Positions 25,432 through 35,419 of a DNA stretch of 64,000 nucleotides are shown one piece after another. The translations under genes and the position numbers were made by a program. A model generated the notes under the pieces. That model was not told the DNA's origin and did no database searches. It was given only the letters and a program-made list of their open reading frames with translations. Numbering within the stretch: position 1 is the first letter of the stretch; each line of letters starts with the position of its first letter. The stretch comes from Acetivibrio saccincola (lineage in GTDB: Bacteria > Bacillota > Clostridia > Acetivibrionales > Acetivibrionaceae): NCBI RefSeq assembly GCF_002844395.1, contig NZ_CP025197.1:2356001-2420000 (forward strand), read 5' to 3'.

Positions 25432-28400
25432 TCAATTTACCAGCTTAACATTTTCATCCCCAAGTCTTTCTTTTAGCTCAGATATAACTGTGTCGCTTAA
25501 ATTTATCCAGCAATCTCTTTCTAAAACTTTTGTTTTTTTCTCATCTTCATTGTATAAAATCACCGGAACCTTGCCACTGAAAAATTTTAATAAACTCAAA
25601 GTAGAGTTAATAATCTCATCATCTATGCCATTCTTTATCCTTAAATACAGTTTTTTTACTTTCTTTTTTCTCAATGTACTTACTTCTTCACATATTATCT
25701 TAGGTTGTTCTTCTTCCTTCATGCTTATCCGTCCTTTTATAAGGACAATATTTTCCTCATCTATTAAACCCATGTATCTTTCTAAGGTTGTTGGGAAAAC
25801 AATTATTTCCATGGTGCCAAATAAATCTTCCAATGTAATAAAGGCCATTAAATTGCCGTTTTTAGTGGTTTTGGTAACCTTTGATGTAATTATTCCTCCT
25901 ACATATACATTTTTTCCATCGGTTATTTTTTTGCAATCCCTCAAAGGTATATCGGCATTACTCTCTTCAGTATTAACAATAAGATCTGAGCTAAAAAGAG
26001 TAACCCTTTCTTTTATTTCCTTTTCAAAATCCTTTAAAGGATGACCTGAAATATAGAGCCCTAACATCTCCTTTTCCATGGAAAGTAAATCCTTTGTTGA
26101 AAACTCCTCTATATCAGGATATATATCTTTATCTTTTAATGTGCCCTCTAAAATATTATTTTTATCCGGATTTTCTTTTGAAAAATCAAAGAGGGAAAGC
26201 TGTCCTTCTATATTTTTTCTCTTTCTTTGTGCTATCCCGTCCATTGTTTTTTCATAAACAGCCAAAAGTTTTGATCTGTAGACTTTAGTACAGTCAAAAG
26301 CCCCGCTTTTAATTAAACTCTCTATACATCTCTTATTTACGTCTTTTCCATCAATTCTTTCTAAAAAATCTATAAGGCTTTTAAAATTTCCCCCTCTTTT
26401 TCTCTCTTCAATTATAGCCTTTGCAGGGTTTTCCCCTACATTCTTAACTGCTGTAAGACCAAATCTGATTTTTCCGTTTACAACGGTAAATTTTAAATTA
26501 CTCTCATTAATATCAGGGGGTAAAATATCTATTTTTAAATTTTTACATTCATGGACATATTGGGCTATTTTATCACTGCTTCCTAAAAAGCTGTTTAAAA
26601 GTGCAGCCATAAATTCAACAGGATAATAGCACTTTAGCCATGCTGTCTGATATGCAATGACTGCATAGGCTGCAGCATGGGATTTATTAAAGGCATAACT
26701 TGCAAAATCCATCATTTCATCAAATATTTTATTGGCGGTATCTTCATCAACCCCGTTTGCAACTGCACCTTTTACTATTACATTCCCGTCCTCATCTTTT
26801 ATCCCGTATATAAAATTCTTTCTCTCCTGTTCCATTATATCAGCCTTTTTCTTGGCCATTGCACGACGCACCAAGTCTGACCTTCCCATGGAGTATCCGG
26901 CTAAATCCCGCACTATTTGCATAACCTGCTCCTGATAAACCATGCATCCGTAAGTAACATTGAGTATATTCTCCAAAAGGGGGTGGTGGTACTTTATTTC
27001 CCCGGGATTATTCTTGTTCCTTATATATCTTGGAATTTGATCCATAGGCCCCGGCCTGTAAAGGGATATACCTGCTATAACATCCTCTAGGGAGGCTGGT
27101 TTAAGCTCTTTCATAAACTGGATCATTCCGGAACTCTCAAGCTGGAAAACCCCCGATGTCCTTCCTTCCCCAATTAGTTTATATACATTGGGATCATTCA
27201 TGTCCAAATTATCTATATCTATTTTTTTATTATAATTTTCATATATTAAGTTCACTGCATCCCTTATTACCGTAAGAGTCCTGAGACCTAAAAAATCCAT
27301 TTTTAAAAGCCCCAATTCCTCTAAAAGACCCATGCTGAATTGAGTAGTGATACACTCATCATTTTTTTGAAGGGGTACATACTCTGTGATAGGTTCCTTT
27401 GATATGACAACACCTGCAGCATGAGTAGAGGCATGCCTCGGCATACCTTCTAAAAGTTTTGCAGTGTCAATTAATTCCTTGGTTCTTTCATCATTATTAT
27501 AGTGGTTCTTAAGCTCAGGGTTTAATTCTAAAGCCTTTTCTATACTCATTCCTATTTGGAAAGGTATCATTTTTGCAATTTTATCCACATCACCATATGG
27601 AATGTCCAAAGCCCTTCCCACGTCTCTTATTACAGCCCTGGCTGCCATAGTTCCAAATGTAATTATCTGGGCAACCCGGTCTTCCCCATACTTTTTTACA
27701 ACATAGTCTATAACTTCCTGCCTTCTCTCATAACAAAAATCGATGTCAATATCCGGCATACTTATTCTTTCCGGATTTAAAAACCTTTCAAAAATAAGAT
27801 TGTATTTTAAAGGGTCAATGGTTGTTATGCCTAAAGAGTAGGAAACAAGGCTTCCTGCTGCAGAACCCCTTCCCGGTCCTACCATTATATTGTTGTCCTT
27901 TGCGTATTTTATAAAATCTCCCACAATAAGGAAATAATCCACATATCCCATCTGTTTTATTACAGACAGTTCATATTCAAGCCTTTTTATAATTTCTTCT
28001 TTATTCCATTCATCTTTATATAATTTCTTTAAACCGTCATAACAAAGGTTTCTCAGGTACTCAAAAGAATCCTGTTCTTCCGGAACCTGAAAATGTGGAA
28101 GGTGTAATTTCCCAAATTCCAGTTCCACATTACACATATCTGCAACTTTCACTGTATTTGAAATTGCCTCGGGAATGTTTTTAAATTCCTCCGCCATTTC
28201 TTCAGGAGACTTTAGATAAAAATCATCTGTGGAAAATCTCATACGGTCTTCATCATTTATACTCTTTCCCGTCTGTATACATAAAAGTATTTCATGTGCC
28301 TTTGCATCCTGCCTTCTTAAATAATGCACGTCATTTGTAGCAATTAGGGGAATACCGGTATCCCTGCTTAGTTTTACAAGCTGTGAGTTTACAATTCTTT

Positions 28401-28947
28401 GCTCTTCTATACCGTTACTTTGAATCTCTAGATAAAAACTGTCCTCTCCAAATATACTTTTATACTTTAGGGCAATTTCTTTTGCCCTTTCATAATTATT
28501 GTTTAAAAGTGCCCTGGGTATGTCCCCTGAAAGACACCCGCTTAATGCTATAAGACCTTCCCCGTACTTTTCTAAAACTTCCATATCAATTCTGGGCTTG
28601 TAATAAAAACCTTCAATAAACCCTATAGACACAATTTTCATTAAATTTTTATATCCTGAATTATTTTTAGCAAGAAGAATCATATGCCCCGGCTCTGAGT
28701 CTAAACCTGCTTCTTTGTCAAACCTGGACCTCCTTGCTGTATAAACTTCGCAGCCTAAAACAGGCTTTACACCGTTTTTGACGGCCTCTTTATAAAAGTC
28801 TACAACTCCGTACATTACGCCATGGTCTGTAATTGCAATGCTGTCCATACCAAGTTCTTTTGTACGGAGTATAAGGTCTTTTATTCTATTTGCCCCGTCA
28901 AGAAGGCTGTATTCAGTATGCGTATGCAAATGCACAAATTTTCCCAC
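25432..28947 (-). CDS. dnaE: DNA polymerase III alpha subunit (DnaE)
   Basis: 1171 residues. An N-terminal PHP domain starts HLHTHTEYSLLDG. The polymerase active site includes GRGSAAGS and PDIDIDFCYERR. Fingers, a helix-hairpin-helix region and a C-terminal OB-fold (VYVGGIITSKVTKTT) follow. The OB position after the polymerase and the absence of an internal exonuclease mark DnaE rather than PolC. In Firmicutes with PolC, DnaE extends primers, mainly on the lagging strand. The start is GTG 28947, with AAGGA upstream. It is 36 bp after the phosphomutase gene. Confidence 0.97.
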   Translation of the reverse strand: MGKFVHLHTHTEYSLLDGANRIKDLILRTKELGMDSIAITDHGVMYGVVDFYKEAVKNGVKPVLGCEVYTARRSRFDKEAGLDSEPGHMILLAKNNSGYKNLMKIVSIGFIEGFYYKPRIDMEVLEKYGEGLIALSGCLSGDIPRALLNNNYERAKEIALKYKSIFGEDSFYLEIQSNGIEEQRIVNSQLVKLSRDTGIPLIATNDVHYLRRQDAKAHEILLCIQTGKSINDEDRMRFSTDDFYLKSPEEMAEEFKNIPEAISNTVKVADMCNVELEFGKLHLPHFQVPEEQDSFEYLRNLCYDGLKKLYKDEWNKEEIIKRLEYELSVIKQMGYVDYFLIVGDFIKYAKDNNIMVGPGRGSAAGSLVSYSLGITTIDPLKYNLIFERFLNPERISMPDIDIDFCYERRQEVIDYVVKKYGEDRVAQIITFGTMAARAVIRDVGRALDIPYGDVDKIAKMIPFQIGMSIEKALELNPELKNHYNNDERTKELIDTAKLLEGMPRHASTHAAGVVISKEPITEYVPLQKNDECITTQFSMGLLEELGLLKMDFLGLRTLTVIRDAVNLIYENYNKKIDIDNLDMNDPNVYKLIGEGRTSGVFQLESSGMIQFMKELKPASLEDVIAGISLYRPGPMDQIPRYIRNKNNPGEIKYHHPLLENILNVTYGCMVYQEQVMQIVRDLAGYSMGRSDLVRRAMAKKKADIMEQERKNFIYGIKDEDGNVIVKGAVANGVDEDTANKIFDEMMDFASYAFNKSHAAAYAVIAYQTAWLKCYYPVEFMAALLNSFLGSSDKIAQYVHECKNLKIDILPPDINESNLKFTVVNGKIRFGLTAVKNVGENPAKAIIEERKRGGNFKSLIDFLERIDGKDVNKRCIESLIKSGAFDCTKVYRSKLLAVYEKTMDGIAQRKRKNIEGQLSLFDFSKENPDKNNILEGTLKDKDIYPDIEEFSTKDLLSMEKEMLGLYISGHPLKDFEKEIKERVTLFSSDLIVNTEESNADIPLRDCKKITDGKNVYVGGIITSKVTKTTKNGNLMAFITLEDLFGTMEIIVFPTTLERYMGLIDEENIVLIKGRISMKEEEQPKIICEEVSTLRKKKVKKLYLRIKNGIDDEIINSTLSLLKFFSGKVPVILYNEDEKKTKVLERDCWINLSDTVISELKERLGDENVKLVN

Positions 28948-28983
28948 AGATAATCATTCCTTCTAATCTAAAAGCACTTTTTA

Positions 28984-30741
28984 TTAACAACAGGGAACAA
29001 AAAGCATCTTTTCAATAACGGAAAGCACATCATTCTGTAAATCTTCCAGCTTTTCTTTAGATTCATCCATACTGCTTCCTGTTACCCCAAAGTATACTTT
29101 TATTTTAGGTTCGGTACCCGATGGTCTTATGCAGAACCATGCGTTATCTTCCATTTCATAGTACAATACATTTGACTGGGGAAGTAGGATTTTTTCACTT
29201 ACCCCACTTTCAACTTCAACTCTCTCCCCAACTTCATAATCTCTTACAGCTAAAGCTTTGTACTTTCCAAACTCTGTAACCTTTTCTTCTCTTAATTTCT
29301 GCATTGCAGAATTAATTCTCTCCAACCCTTCTTTACCTTTCAAGGTAAAATATTTAATTCCTTCAAGGGTATAACCATACTTGTCTAAAACTTCTAAAAG
29401 TCCTTCATATAATGACATATCCCTGGATTTATAGTAAGCTGCCATTTCAGCAATGAGCATGGATGCTAAAACCGCATCTTTATCCCTTACAAAAGTACCT
29501 GCTAAATATCCATAGCTTTCTTCAAAGCCAAATATGAACTTTTTATCACCATATTCATCTAACTGTTTAATCTTTTCACCAATAAATTTAAATCCAGTTA
29601 AAACTTCTATCAATTCCACTCCATAATGCTTTGCTATTTCTTTTGCAAGCTCTGTGGTAACAATGGTTTTAACCACAAATGCATTTTCAGGAAGCTCGCC
29701 CTTTTCTTTTTTCTGAGAAAGTATGTATTCAAGCATCAAACACCCCACCTGATTGCCTGTAAGGGGTACATACTCCCCGTCTTTGTTTCTCACTATTACA
29801 CCCACCCTGTCAGCATCAGGGTCTGTTCCAAAAATCATATCTACATTTTCTTTTTTTGCCATTTCAATAGCCAGCTCAAAAGCGTCTATTTCTTCCGGAT
29901 TTGGATACTTAACTGTAGAAAACTGAGGATCAGGAAGTTCCTGTTCTTTTACAATCAGCACTTTCTTAAATCCTATTTCATCTAAAACTCTTCTTACAAG
30001 TTTATTTCCTGCTCCATGCAAAGGAGTATAAATTATCTTAAAGTCTTTTCCTGTTTCCTTTGCCAATTGTGCATTAACGCAAAGGGTTTTAAGGCTGTTT
30101 ATATATGCATCATCCACTTCTTTTCCAATGATTTTAATTAAGCCTTCTTTAATTGCTTCTTTTTCATCCATAATATTTACTTTTGTAATGTCTTTAATTT
30201 CTTCAATATAAGAAAAAACTTTGTTGGCACCTTCCACTGCCAGCTGTCCGCCATCTTCACTATACACTTTATAACCATTATACTCCTTTGGGTTGTGGCT
30301 GGCAGTTATCACAATCCCGCCGGCAGCCTTTAAGTACCTCACTGCAAAAGAGAGTTCAGGTGTTGGTCTTAACTCATCAAAAAGATATACTTTAATGCCG
30401 TTTCCGGCAAAAACTTTAGCTGCCTCCATGGCAAATTCTGATGATTTGTAGCGGGAGTCATATGCAATTACAATTCCCTTGTCTTCTCCTCCAAGATCCT
30501 TTGCATAATTTGCCAGACCTTGGGAAGCCTTTCTTATGGTGTATATATTAATCCTGTTAGTTCCAGCACCTATAATTCCCCTAAGTCCGCCGGTTCCAAA
30601 CTCCAAATCTTTATAAAATCTTTCTTCAATTTCTTCCGGATTGTCTTTAATAGCAAGTAATTCTTCTTTTGTCTCCTGGTCAAAGTAGTCACTTTCAATC
30701 CAGAATTTGTAAATTTCATTTATTTTTGCACTATCTCTCAT
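28984..30741 (-). CDS. Phosphoglucomutase / phosphomannomutase
   Basis: 585 residues of the alpha-D-phosphohexomutase family. The active-site Ser is in TASHNPKEYNGYKVY, the metal loop is DPDADRVG, sugar specificity is FGFEESYGYL, and the phosphate loop is RPSGTEPKIKVYFG. It interconverts glucose 1- and 6-phosphate, and possibly the mannose forms, feeding glycogen, wall sugars and glycolysis of glucose 1-phosphate released by phosphorolysis. The size fits PgcA-type enzymes. ATG 30741 follows TAGGAGAG. It is the first gene of the run towards pfkA. Confidence 0.94.
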   Translation of the reverse strand: MRDSAKINEIYKFWIESDYFDQETKEELLAIKDNPEEIEERFYKDLEFGTGGLRGIIGAGTNRINIYTIRKASQGLANYAKDLGGEDKGIVIAYDSRYKSSEFAMEAAKVFAGNGIKVYLFDELRPTPELSFAVRYLKAAGGIVITASHNPKEYNGYKVYSEDGGQLAVEGANKVFSYIEEIKDITKVNIMDEKEAIKEGLIKIIGKEVDDAYINSLKTLCVNAQLAKETGKDFKIIYTPLHGAGNKLVRRVLDEIGFKKVLIVKEQELPDPQFSTVKYPNPEEIDAFELAIEMAKKENVDMIFGTDPDADRVGVIVRNKDGEYVPLTGNQVGCLMLEYILSQKKEKGELPENAFVVKTIVTTELAKEIAKHYGVELIEVLTGFKFIGEKIKQLDEYGDKKFIFGFEESYGYLAGTFVRDKDAVLASMLIAEMAAYYKSRDMSLYEGLLEVLDKYGYTLEGIKYFTLKGKEGLERINSAMQKLREEKVTEFGKYKALAVRDYEVGERVEVESGVSEKILLPQSNVLYYEMEDNAWFCIRPSGTEPKIKVYFGVTGSSMDESKEKLEDLQNDVLSVIEKMLFVPCC

Positions 30742-30911
30742 ACTATATCTCTCCTATCTATCACACCAATAATATTATATTCATATTTAAATTTTTTTTA
30801 TCAGAATTTTTGTCAGTAATAATTAGTATACCATATTTTATTCATATTACAATAATGTTGCGTACATTATTTTAAAGTAGGCTGTCCTATACCGTTTCTG
30901 TATATTTTACA

Positions 30912-30965
30912 AAAAAAAGACCAATATGGCCTGATTTTAAAGGGTGTATATTGGTCTTTTTTAAA
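30912..30965 (-). terminator. degU terminator
   Basis: AAAAAGACCAATAT and ATATTGGTCTTTTT form a long stem with T-runs on both sides. It is placed 48 nt after the degU stop and could work in both directions. Confidence 0.85.
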
Positions 30966-31012
30966 AAATTTAATTTTTCATAGTGAAGTTTTACACAAAA
31001 TTTATTTTAATA

Positions 31013-31696
31013 CTAAAGGTGATCCTGGGTTGTCTGGCTTGTAATGTTATTTTTATAAGCATATATTGCAGCCTGTGTCCTGTCTGTCACATTAAGCTTT
31101 TTAAATATATTTGAAACATGGTTTTTAACGGTTTTTTCACTGATATAAAGTCTTTTTGCAATTTCCCTGTTAATCAGTCCTTCTGCTATCAGCGCCAAAA
31201 CTTCTTTTTCCCTTGAAGTTAAGTTGCTGTCTTCACTTTTCTCTTTGGTATTTGAAGTAATCCTCTTAAACTCTTTAATCAGTTCTTTTGTCATATTCCC
31301 TTGTATATAAGCCTCTCCCGAATTTACACTCCGGATAGCCTCTATTAAAATATTAGGATCCGCATCTTTTAAAACATACCCCTCTGCACCCATATGCAGG
31401 GTTTTAAACAAATACTCCCTGTCCTCATGTATAGTTAAAACAATAATTTTTGACGGCACCTTTTCATTTTTTATCTCCTTTATTGCCTGCAACCCATTCA
31501 TCCCCGGCATGTTAATATCCATTAATATAACATCTGGCTGTTTTTCCCTTGCAATGTCCAATGCTTCTTCTCCATTTGATGCCTGTGCTATAACTTCAAT
31601 ATCATCTTCCAGCTCTAATATTTGTTTTAGCCCTTCCCTCACCATGGCATGATCATCTGCTATGGCAACATGTATTTTCTCCAATGTTTTATTCAT
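31013..31696 (-). CDS. degU: DegU-type response regulator
   Basis: 227 residues. The receiver domain has the phosphoacceptor in ILMDINMPGMNG. A LuxR-type HTH follows (LTSREKEVLALIAEGLINREIAKRL). The start overlaps the degS stop by 8 nt, with GAGGTCTC as RBS inside degS, so the two are translationally coupled. In Bacillus DegU controls degradative exoenzymes, motility and competence; a similar switch for hydrolases here is inference. Confidence 0.92.
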   Translation of the reverse strand: MNKTLEKIHVAIADDHAMVREGLKQILELEDDIEVIAQASNGEEALDIAREKQPDVILMDINMPGMNGLQAIKEIKNEKVPSKIIVLTIHEDREYLFKTLHMGAEGYVLKDADPNILIEAIRSVNSGEAYIQGNMTKELIKEFKRITSNTKEKSEDSNLTSREKEVLALIAEGLINREIAKRLYISEKTVKNHVSNIFKKLNVTDRTQAAIYAYKNNITSQTTQDHL

Positions 31697-32864
31697 TTGA
31701 GACCTCCTCTTTTGAAATTAAAGGTACAGTAATTTTAAGGACAGTTCCCTTTCCGATGCCAGAAGAAATTTCAAACATCCCTCCCAATAATTCCACTCTT
31801 TCTCTCATACTTAAAAGACCAAAGCCGCCATTTATATTATGGTTTTTCATATCTATCAAAGATATGTCAAAACCTTTTCCGTCATCAGAGATATTAAGCA
31901 TCAGTTCTTTTTCGGAAAATTCCAAATCTATTTCTACATTTTTAGCATCAGAATGCTTTTTTATATTGTTTATTGCCTCCTGGACAATCCTGAATATCGT
32001 CAGAGAAATTACAGGCTTTAAATCTTTACAGACACCTTTGGTATTAAACATCACAACGGTATTTGATTCTTCCTGATATGCCGCTATATGTCTTTGCAGT
32101 GTTGGTATAAGACCTAAATCGTCCAATGACATTGGTCTTAAATCATATATTATCCTTCTTATATCTTGAAGTGAATTTCTCACCACAGACTTTAGCCCTC
32201 TTATTTCGTCCTTTGCCTTAACCGGATCTGTTTCCACCAGGCGTTCACAAATTTCTGCTTTCATAACCACGTTTGACATGAGCTGTGCCGGCCCGTCATG
32301 AATGTCCCTGGCAATCCTTTGTCTTTCTTCTTCCTGGGCCTTTACTATTTTAAGTGCCATCAGCTGTCTTTGGCGTATATCCTCAAGCTTTACACTTACA
32401 TTCTGCAAATCCCCTGTAAGGCACTCTAAAGAAACACTTATATTAGAAATAAGACCATCTGCTTTTTTCACTGTCCTGTAAGCATCTTTAAGTCTTATTT
32501 CCAGCTCGTTTCTCCTGTTAATGTAGTGGCGCTCGGTTTCTTTTAATATAATAAGCTGTACTCTCAAATCATCAGCTTTCTCATATGCCTTTTTGATTTC
32601 TTCCTTTGGATATTTATCGTGATTTTTGCTTAAAAACATTAATTTTTTTTTGCTTTCCCGCAATTCACCTTCTAAAAAGCTTACTTTTGACATGGTTTCT
32701 GATACAAGTTTTTTCAATTCGTCAAGCTCATTTTCTAAGCGCCCGCACTCTTTCCGTGCCCCTTCTGCAATATCATATATCTGGGATTTGCTTTTGTTTA
32801 TAGCTCTGACGGTTTTTTTAATTATCCTGTCTAAATTTGCAATATCTGATTTAAAATTGGACAC
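31689..32864 (-). CDS. degS: DegS-type cytoplasmic sensor kinase
   Basis: 391 residues with no membrane segment. A long coiled coil occupies ~1-170, then HisKA_3 with the phospho-His in ERQRIARDIHDGPAQLM, then an HATPase ending GFGLLSMRERVELLGG. The cytoplasmic coiled-coil layout and the degU partner identify DegS. The start is GTG 32864 with GGGG upstream. The divergent 330-bp region to ylbJ must hold its promoter. Confidence 0.93.
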   Translation of the reverse strand: MSNFKSDIANLDRIIKKTVRAINKSKSQIYDIAEGARKECGRLENELDELKKLVSETMSKVSFLEGELRESKKKLMFLSKNHDKYPKEEIKKAYEKADDLRVQLIILKETERHYINRRNELEIRLKDAYRTVKKADGLISNISVSLECLTGDLQNVSVKLEDIRQRQLMALKIVKAQEEERQRIARDIHDGPAQLMSNVVMKAEICERLVETDPVKAKDEIRGLKSVVRNSLQDIRRIIYDLRPMSLDDLGLIPTLQRHIAAYQEESNTVVMFNTKGVCKDLKPVISLTIFRIVQEAINNIKKHSDAKNVEIDLEFSEKELMLNISDDGKGFDISLIDMKNHNINGGFGLLSMRERVELLGGMFEISSGIGKGTVLKITVPLISKEEVSNE

Positions 32865-33195
32865 TTCAATACCCCGCTATGTATTGTTGTAATAATATAC
32901 ATTTGTTAGAAAATTTTAAAATTTAGAGAATCAGCTGTTAGGTTATTGGCTTAAATAAAGACTTCAAAAAATTAACTAATCTTTGAGTGAAAAACATTGG
33001 ATTTTGGCATTATTTATGCATTACTTATATTAATACTTCTATATATTTTTTAAAAATCCTTCATTTCTTTGCACTAAAATCTTACCTTATTTTTAAATAT
33101 AAATTTTAATTTAAAATTTAAAGCTTACCATATGGCATATTTTGCAATAAATAAAATAAACTTATACAGGGATTATTTTAAAATTCAGGTGTTTC
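32865..33195. promoter_or_regulatory. Divergent degS / ylbJ intergenic region
   Basis: 331 AT-rich bases between the divergent starts of degS and ylbJ. Both promoters must be here, but no -35/-10 pair or sporulation-sigma site is clear enough to place. Confidence 0.4.
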
Positions 33196-34449
33196 ATGAA
33201 TTTATTATCTTTTATTAAGAAAAATTCATATATAATATATATTAAATCTTTTTTTCTCCCGGCAGCATGTATTTTATTTATACTTCTTCTTATTGTTTTT
33301 CCAAATACAGCTGTAGAGTCAGCGGGCGAAGGTTTGAACCTTTGGCTTAAAACTGTATTTCCATCCCTTTTTCCCTTTTTAGTTGCATCGGATATTTTGA
33401 GTAAGACAGGTTTTGTAAAATGTTTAGGTATTCTTTTAGAACCTATAATGCGCCCTCTTTTTAATATCCCCGGATGCGCATCTTTTACCCTTGCCATGGG
33501 ACTTAGCTGCGGCGCTCCTGTTGGTGCCAAACTTACTGCAGGTTTAAGGAATGAAAGACTTTTAACTAAAGTTGAATCTGAAAGACTTCTGGCATTTACA
33601 AATAATTTAGGTCCTCTTTTTATTACAGGTGCTGTGGCTGTAGGAATGTTTAAAATGCAAAGTCTTGGCTCCCTCCTTCTTGTATGCCACATTTTAGCAA
33701 GCCTTACTGTGGGAATATTGTTTAGATTTTATGGTAAAGATTTAGAGTGCAAAAGGATAAAGTACAGGGATAAAAATAATAAAAATTTAATTCAAAGATT
33801 TAAAATAGAATTAAATAATTCTTTAAACGGAAGCAACCTAAGCCTTCCTAAAATTTTAGGGGATTCAATCCAAAACTCACTTAAGACTATCTTAACTGTG
33901 GGAGGATTTATTACTTTTTTTTCAGTTTTTATAAATATTTTAATTGAAACGGGTTTTATTTCTTATTTATCAAATATTATATTTTCCATTTTGTATTCAA
34001 CAGGTATAAATAAGGAAATAATAACAGCCCTTTTAAGCGGTTTTTTTGAAATTACAACCGGGGCGCATTTAGCAAGTAAAGCCGGCAGCCCTTTTATCCA
34101 GAAATTAATCTGTGTAAGTTTCATTATGGGCTGGGCAGGTATTTCTATTCATTTCCAGGTTTACAGCATGATAAGTAAAGCAGGTATCAGCTTAAAGCCG
34201 TACCTCTTTGGAAAACTTCTTCAAGGAGTTTTTGCTGCCATTTATACTTTCTTTGGGGCAAAATTTATAAGTCTTTCTTCTTCCGCCGTTCCTGTATTTA
34301 ATTTTTTATACCCGGGCAGCACCCTTTCCTGGCATCAGCACTTTATTATCTCTCTCTTTAATGTTTTAGCATCAATTTCCATTATTTCGTTGATAGCTTT
34401 TATAGTTTTGTTTTTCACCCTTTTTAGAAAAATCTTCACAAAGGCTTAA
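33196..34449 (+). CDS. ylbJ: Sporulation integral membrane protein YlbJ
   Basis: 417 residues, mostly hydrophobic, with the nucleoside-recognition/Gate signature split over two halves (GLNLWLKTVFPSLFPFLVASD early; ALLSGFFEITTGAHLASKAG late) and MGLSCGAPVGAKL. This is YlbJ, known in Bacillus as a SigE-dependent protein needed for heat-resistant spores. Its last 26 codons overlap the convergent phosphopantetheinyl transferase gene by 78 bp. Confidence 0.93.
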   Translation: MNLLSFIKKNSYIIYIKSFFLPAACILFILLLIVFPNTAVESAGEGLNLWLKTVFPSLFPFLVASDILSKTGFVKCLGILLEPIMRPLFNIPGCASFTLAMGLSCGAPVGAKLTAGLRNERLLTKVESERLLAFTNNLGPLFITGAVAVGMFKMQSLGSLLLVCHILASLTVGILFRFYGKDLECKRIKYRDKNNKNLIQRFKIELNNSLNGSNLSLPKILGDSIQNSLKTILTVGGFITFFSVFINILIETGFISYLSNIIFSILYSTGINKEIITALLSGFFEITTGAHLASKAGSPFIQKLICVSFIMGWAGISIHFQVYSMISKAGISLKPYLFGKLLQGVFAAIYTFFGAKFISLSSSAVPVFNFLYPGSTLSWHQHFIISLFNVLASISIISLIAFIVLFFTLFRKIFTKA

Positions 34450-35130
34450 AAATTCAGACAGTAAATATTCCCCTTCATCCATTTGAATGGTTTTAGGAAA
34501 TTTAGGTGTTAAAGAACATATAGACAATCTATAGTGGTGGTCAATTTTATATCTTTTAAAAAAACAGTTTTTCAAATTATTTTGAGTCTCAAAAATTATC
34601 TCTTCATCTTTTATTTTAAAGGAAAATGAATCAAGGGGGATGTTTAATCCCCTTCCGTCTGCCTTTATATAGCTTTCCTTCAAAGTCCAGAGATCAAAAA
34701 AATATTTAAGCCTTTCACTCTCTTCTTTTTTGTATAAATCTTCCGCCTCTTCCTTTGAAAAAAACCTGTCTGCAATTTTAATATTTATATCCTTTATTTT
34801 CTCCACATCAATTCCTACAGGTTTGTCACTTACAGCACATACAACCCATTTTCCTGAATGGGATATATTAAAATGAAACTCATCATAATTCTCAAGGTAG
34901 GGCTTACCAAATTCGTTGGTTTTTAAAATTATTTCATCATTTGCTAATTTAAGCTTTGTCATAATTATTTTTCTTATCAACACTTCCCCAATCAGGGTTT
35001 TTAATGAGTCTTCATATCTTAAAAATCTCTTTATTTTCTTTTCTTTTTTTTCAGGAATATAGCATAAAGCCTTTTCATATAAATTTTTATCCACTTCATT
35101 TTTTAATTCCACGGCATAAACTTCAAGCAT
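34372..35130 (-). CDS. 4'-phosphopantetheinyl transferase, Sfp type
   Basis: 252 residues. Family motifs are present: FNISHSGKWVVCAVSDKPVGIDVEKI, with the metal-binding Asp in GIDVE, and FFDLWTLKESYIKADGRG. It transfers the phosphopantetheine arm of CoA to a carrier protein. Sfp types modify secondary-metabolite carrier proteins and often fatty-acid ACP; no such gene is in the window. ATG 35130 follows GAGGTG. The 3' end overlaps ylbJ convergently. Confidence 0.92.
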   Translation of the reverse strand: MLEVYAVELKNEVDKNLYEKALCYIPEKKEKKIKRFLRYEDSLKTLIGEVLIRKIIMTKLKLANDEIILKTNEFGKPYLENYDEFHFNISHSGKWVVCAVSDKPVGIDVEKIKDINIKIADRFFSKEEAEDLYKKEESERLKYFFDLWTLKESYIKADGRGLNIPLDSFSFKIKDEEIIFETQNNLKNCFFKRYKIDHHYRLSICSLTPKFPKTIQMDEGEYLLSEFLSLCEDFSKKGEKQNYKSYQRNNGN

Positions 35131-35277
35131 TCTTTCACCTCAAAAAAATAGTTTTAAAAAAACAGAAGTTTAATTTTTAAAAAGCAATATCTTATTTTTT
35201 CTATAGAATTATACCATATAGCAGCTAAAATCTGTACATGTGAATCTTTACATATGAAAATTTAAAAACAATCCTGT

Positions 35278-35306
35278 TTGTTTCAAAACATTGGATATGA
35301 TATAAT
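35278..35306 (+). promoter_or_regulatory. Promoter of the dockerin chitinase
   Basis: TTGTTT at 35278-35283 and TATAAT at 35301-35306 are 17 nt apart, with an extended -10 TGA directly before. Predicted leader of about 105 nt. Confidence 0.75.
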
Positions 35307-35419
35307 TATTTTAGGTAGCAGCACAATTCTCACCATTTCTATTTACTTTAATTTCTCATCAGTTTAAACTGCCTAATTTTTGGTATTTTGATTTTATCAT
35401 TTTTTTAGGGAGGATAAAA

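Noticed and set aside
33162-33692. 176-residue open frame on the minus strand
   Set aside because: It is antisense to ylbJ, which has clear family motifs and membrane segments; the minus frame has no RBS or recognisable domain.
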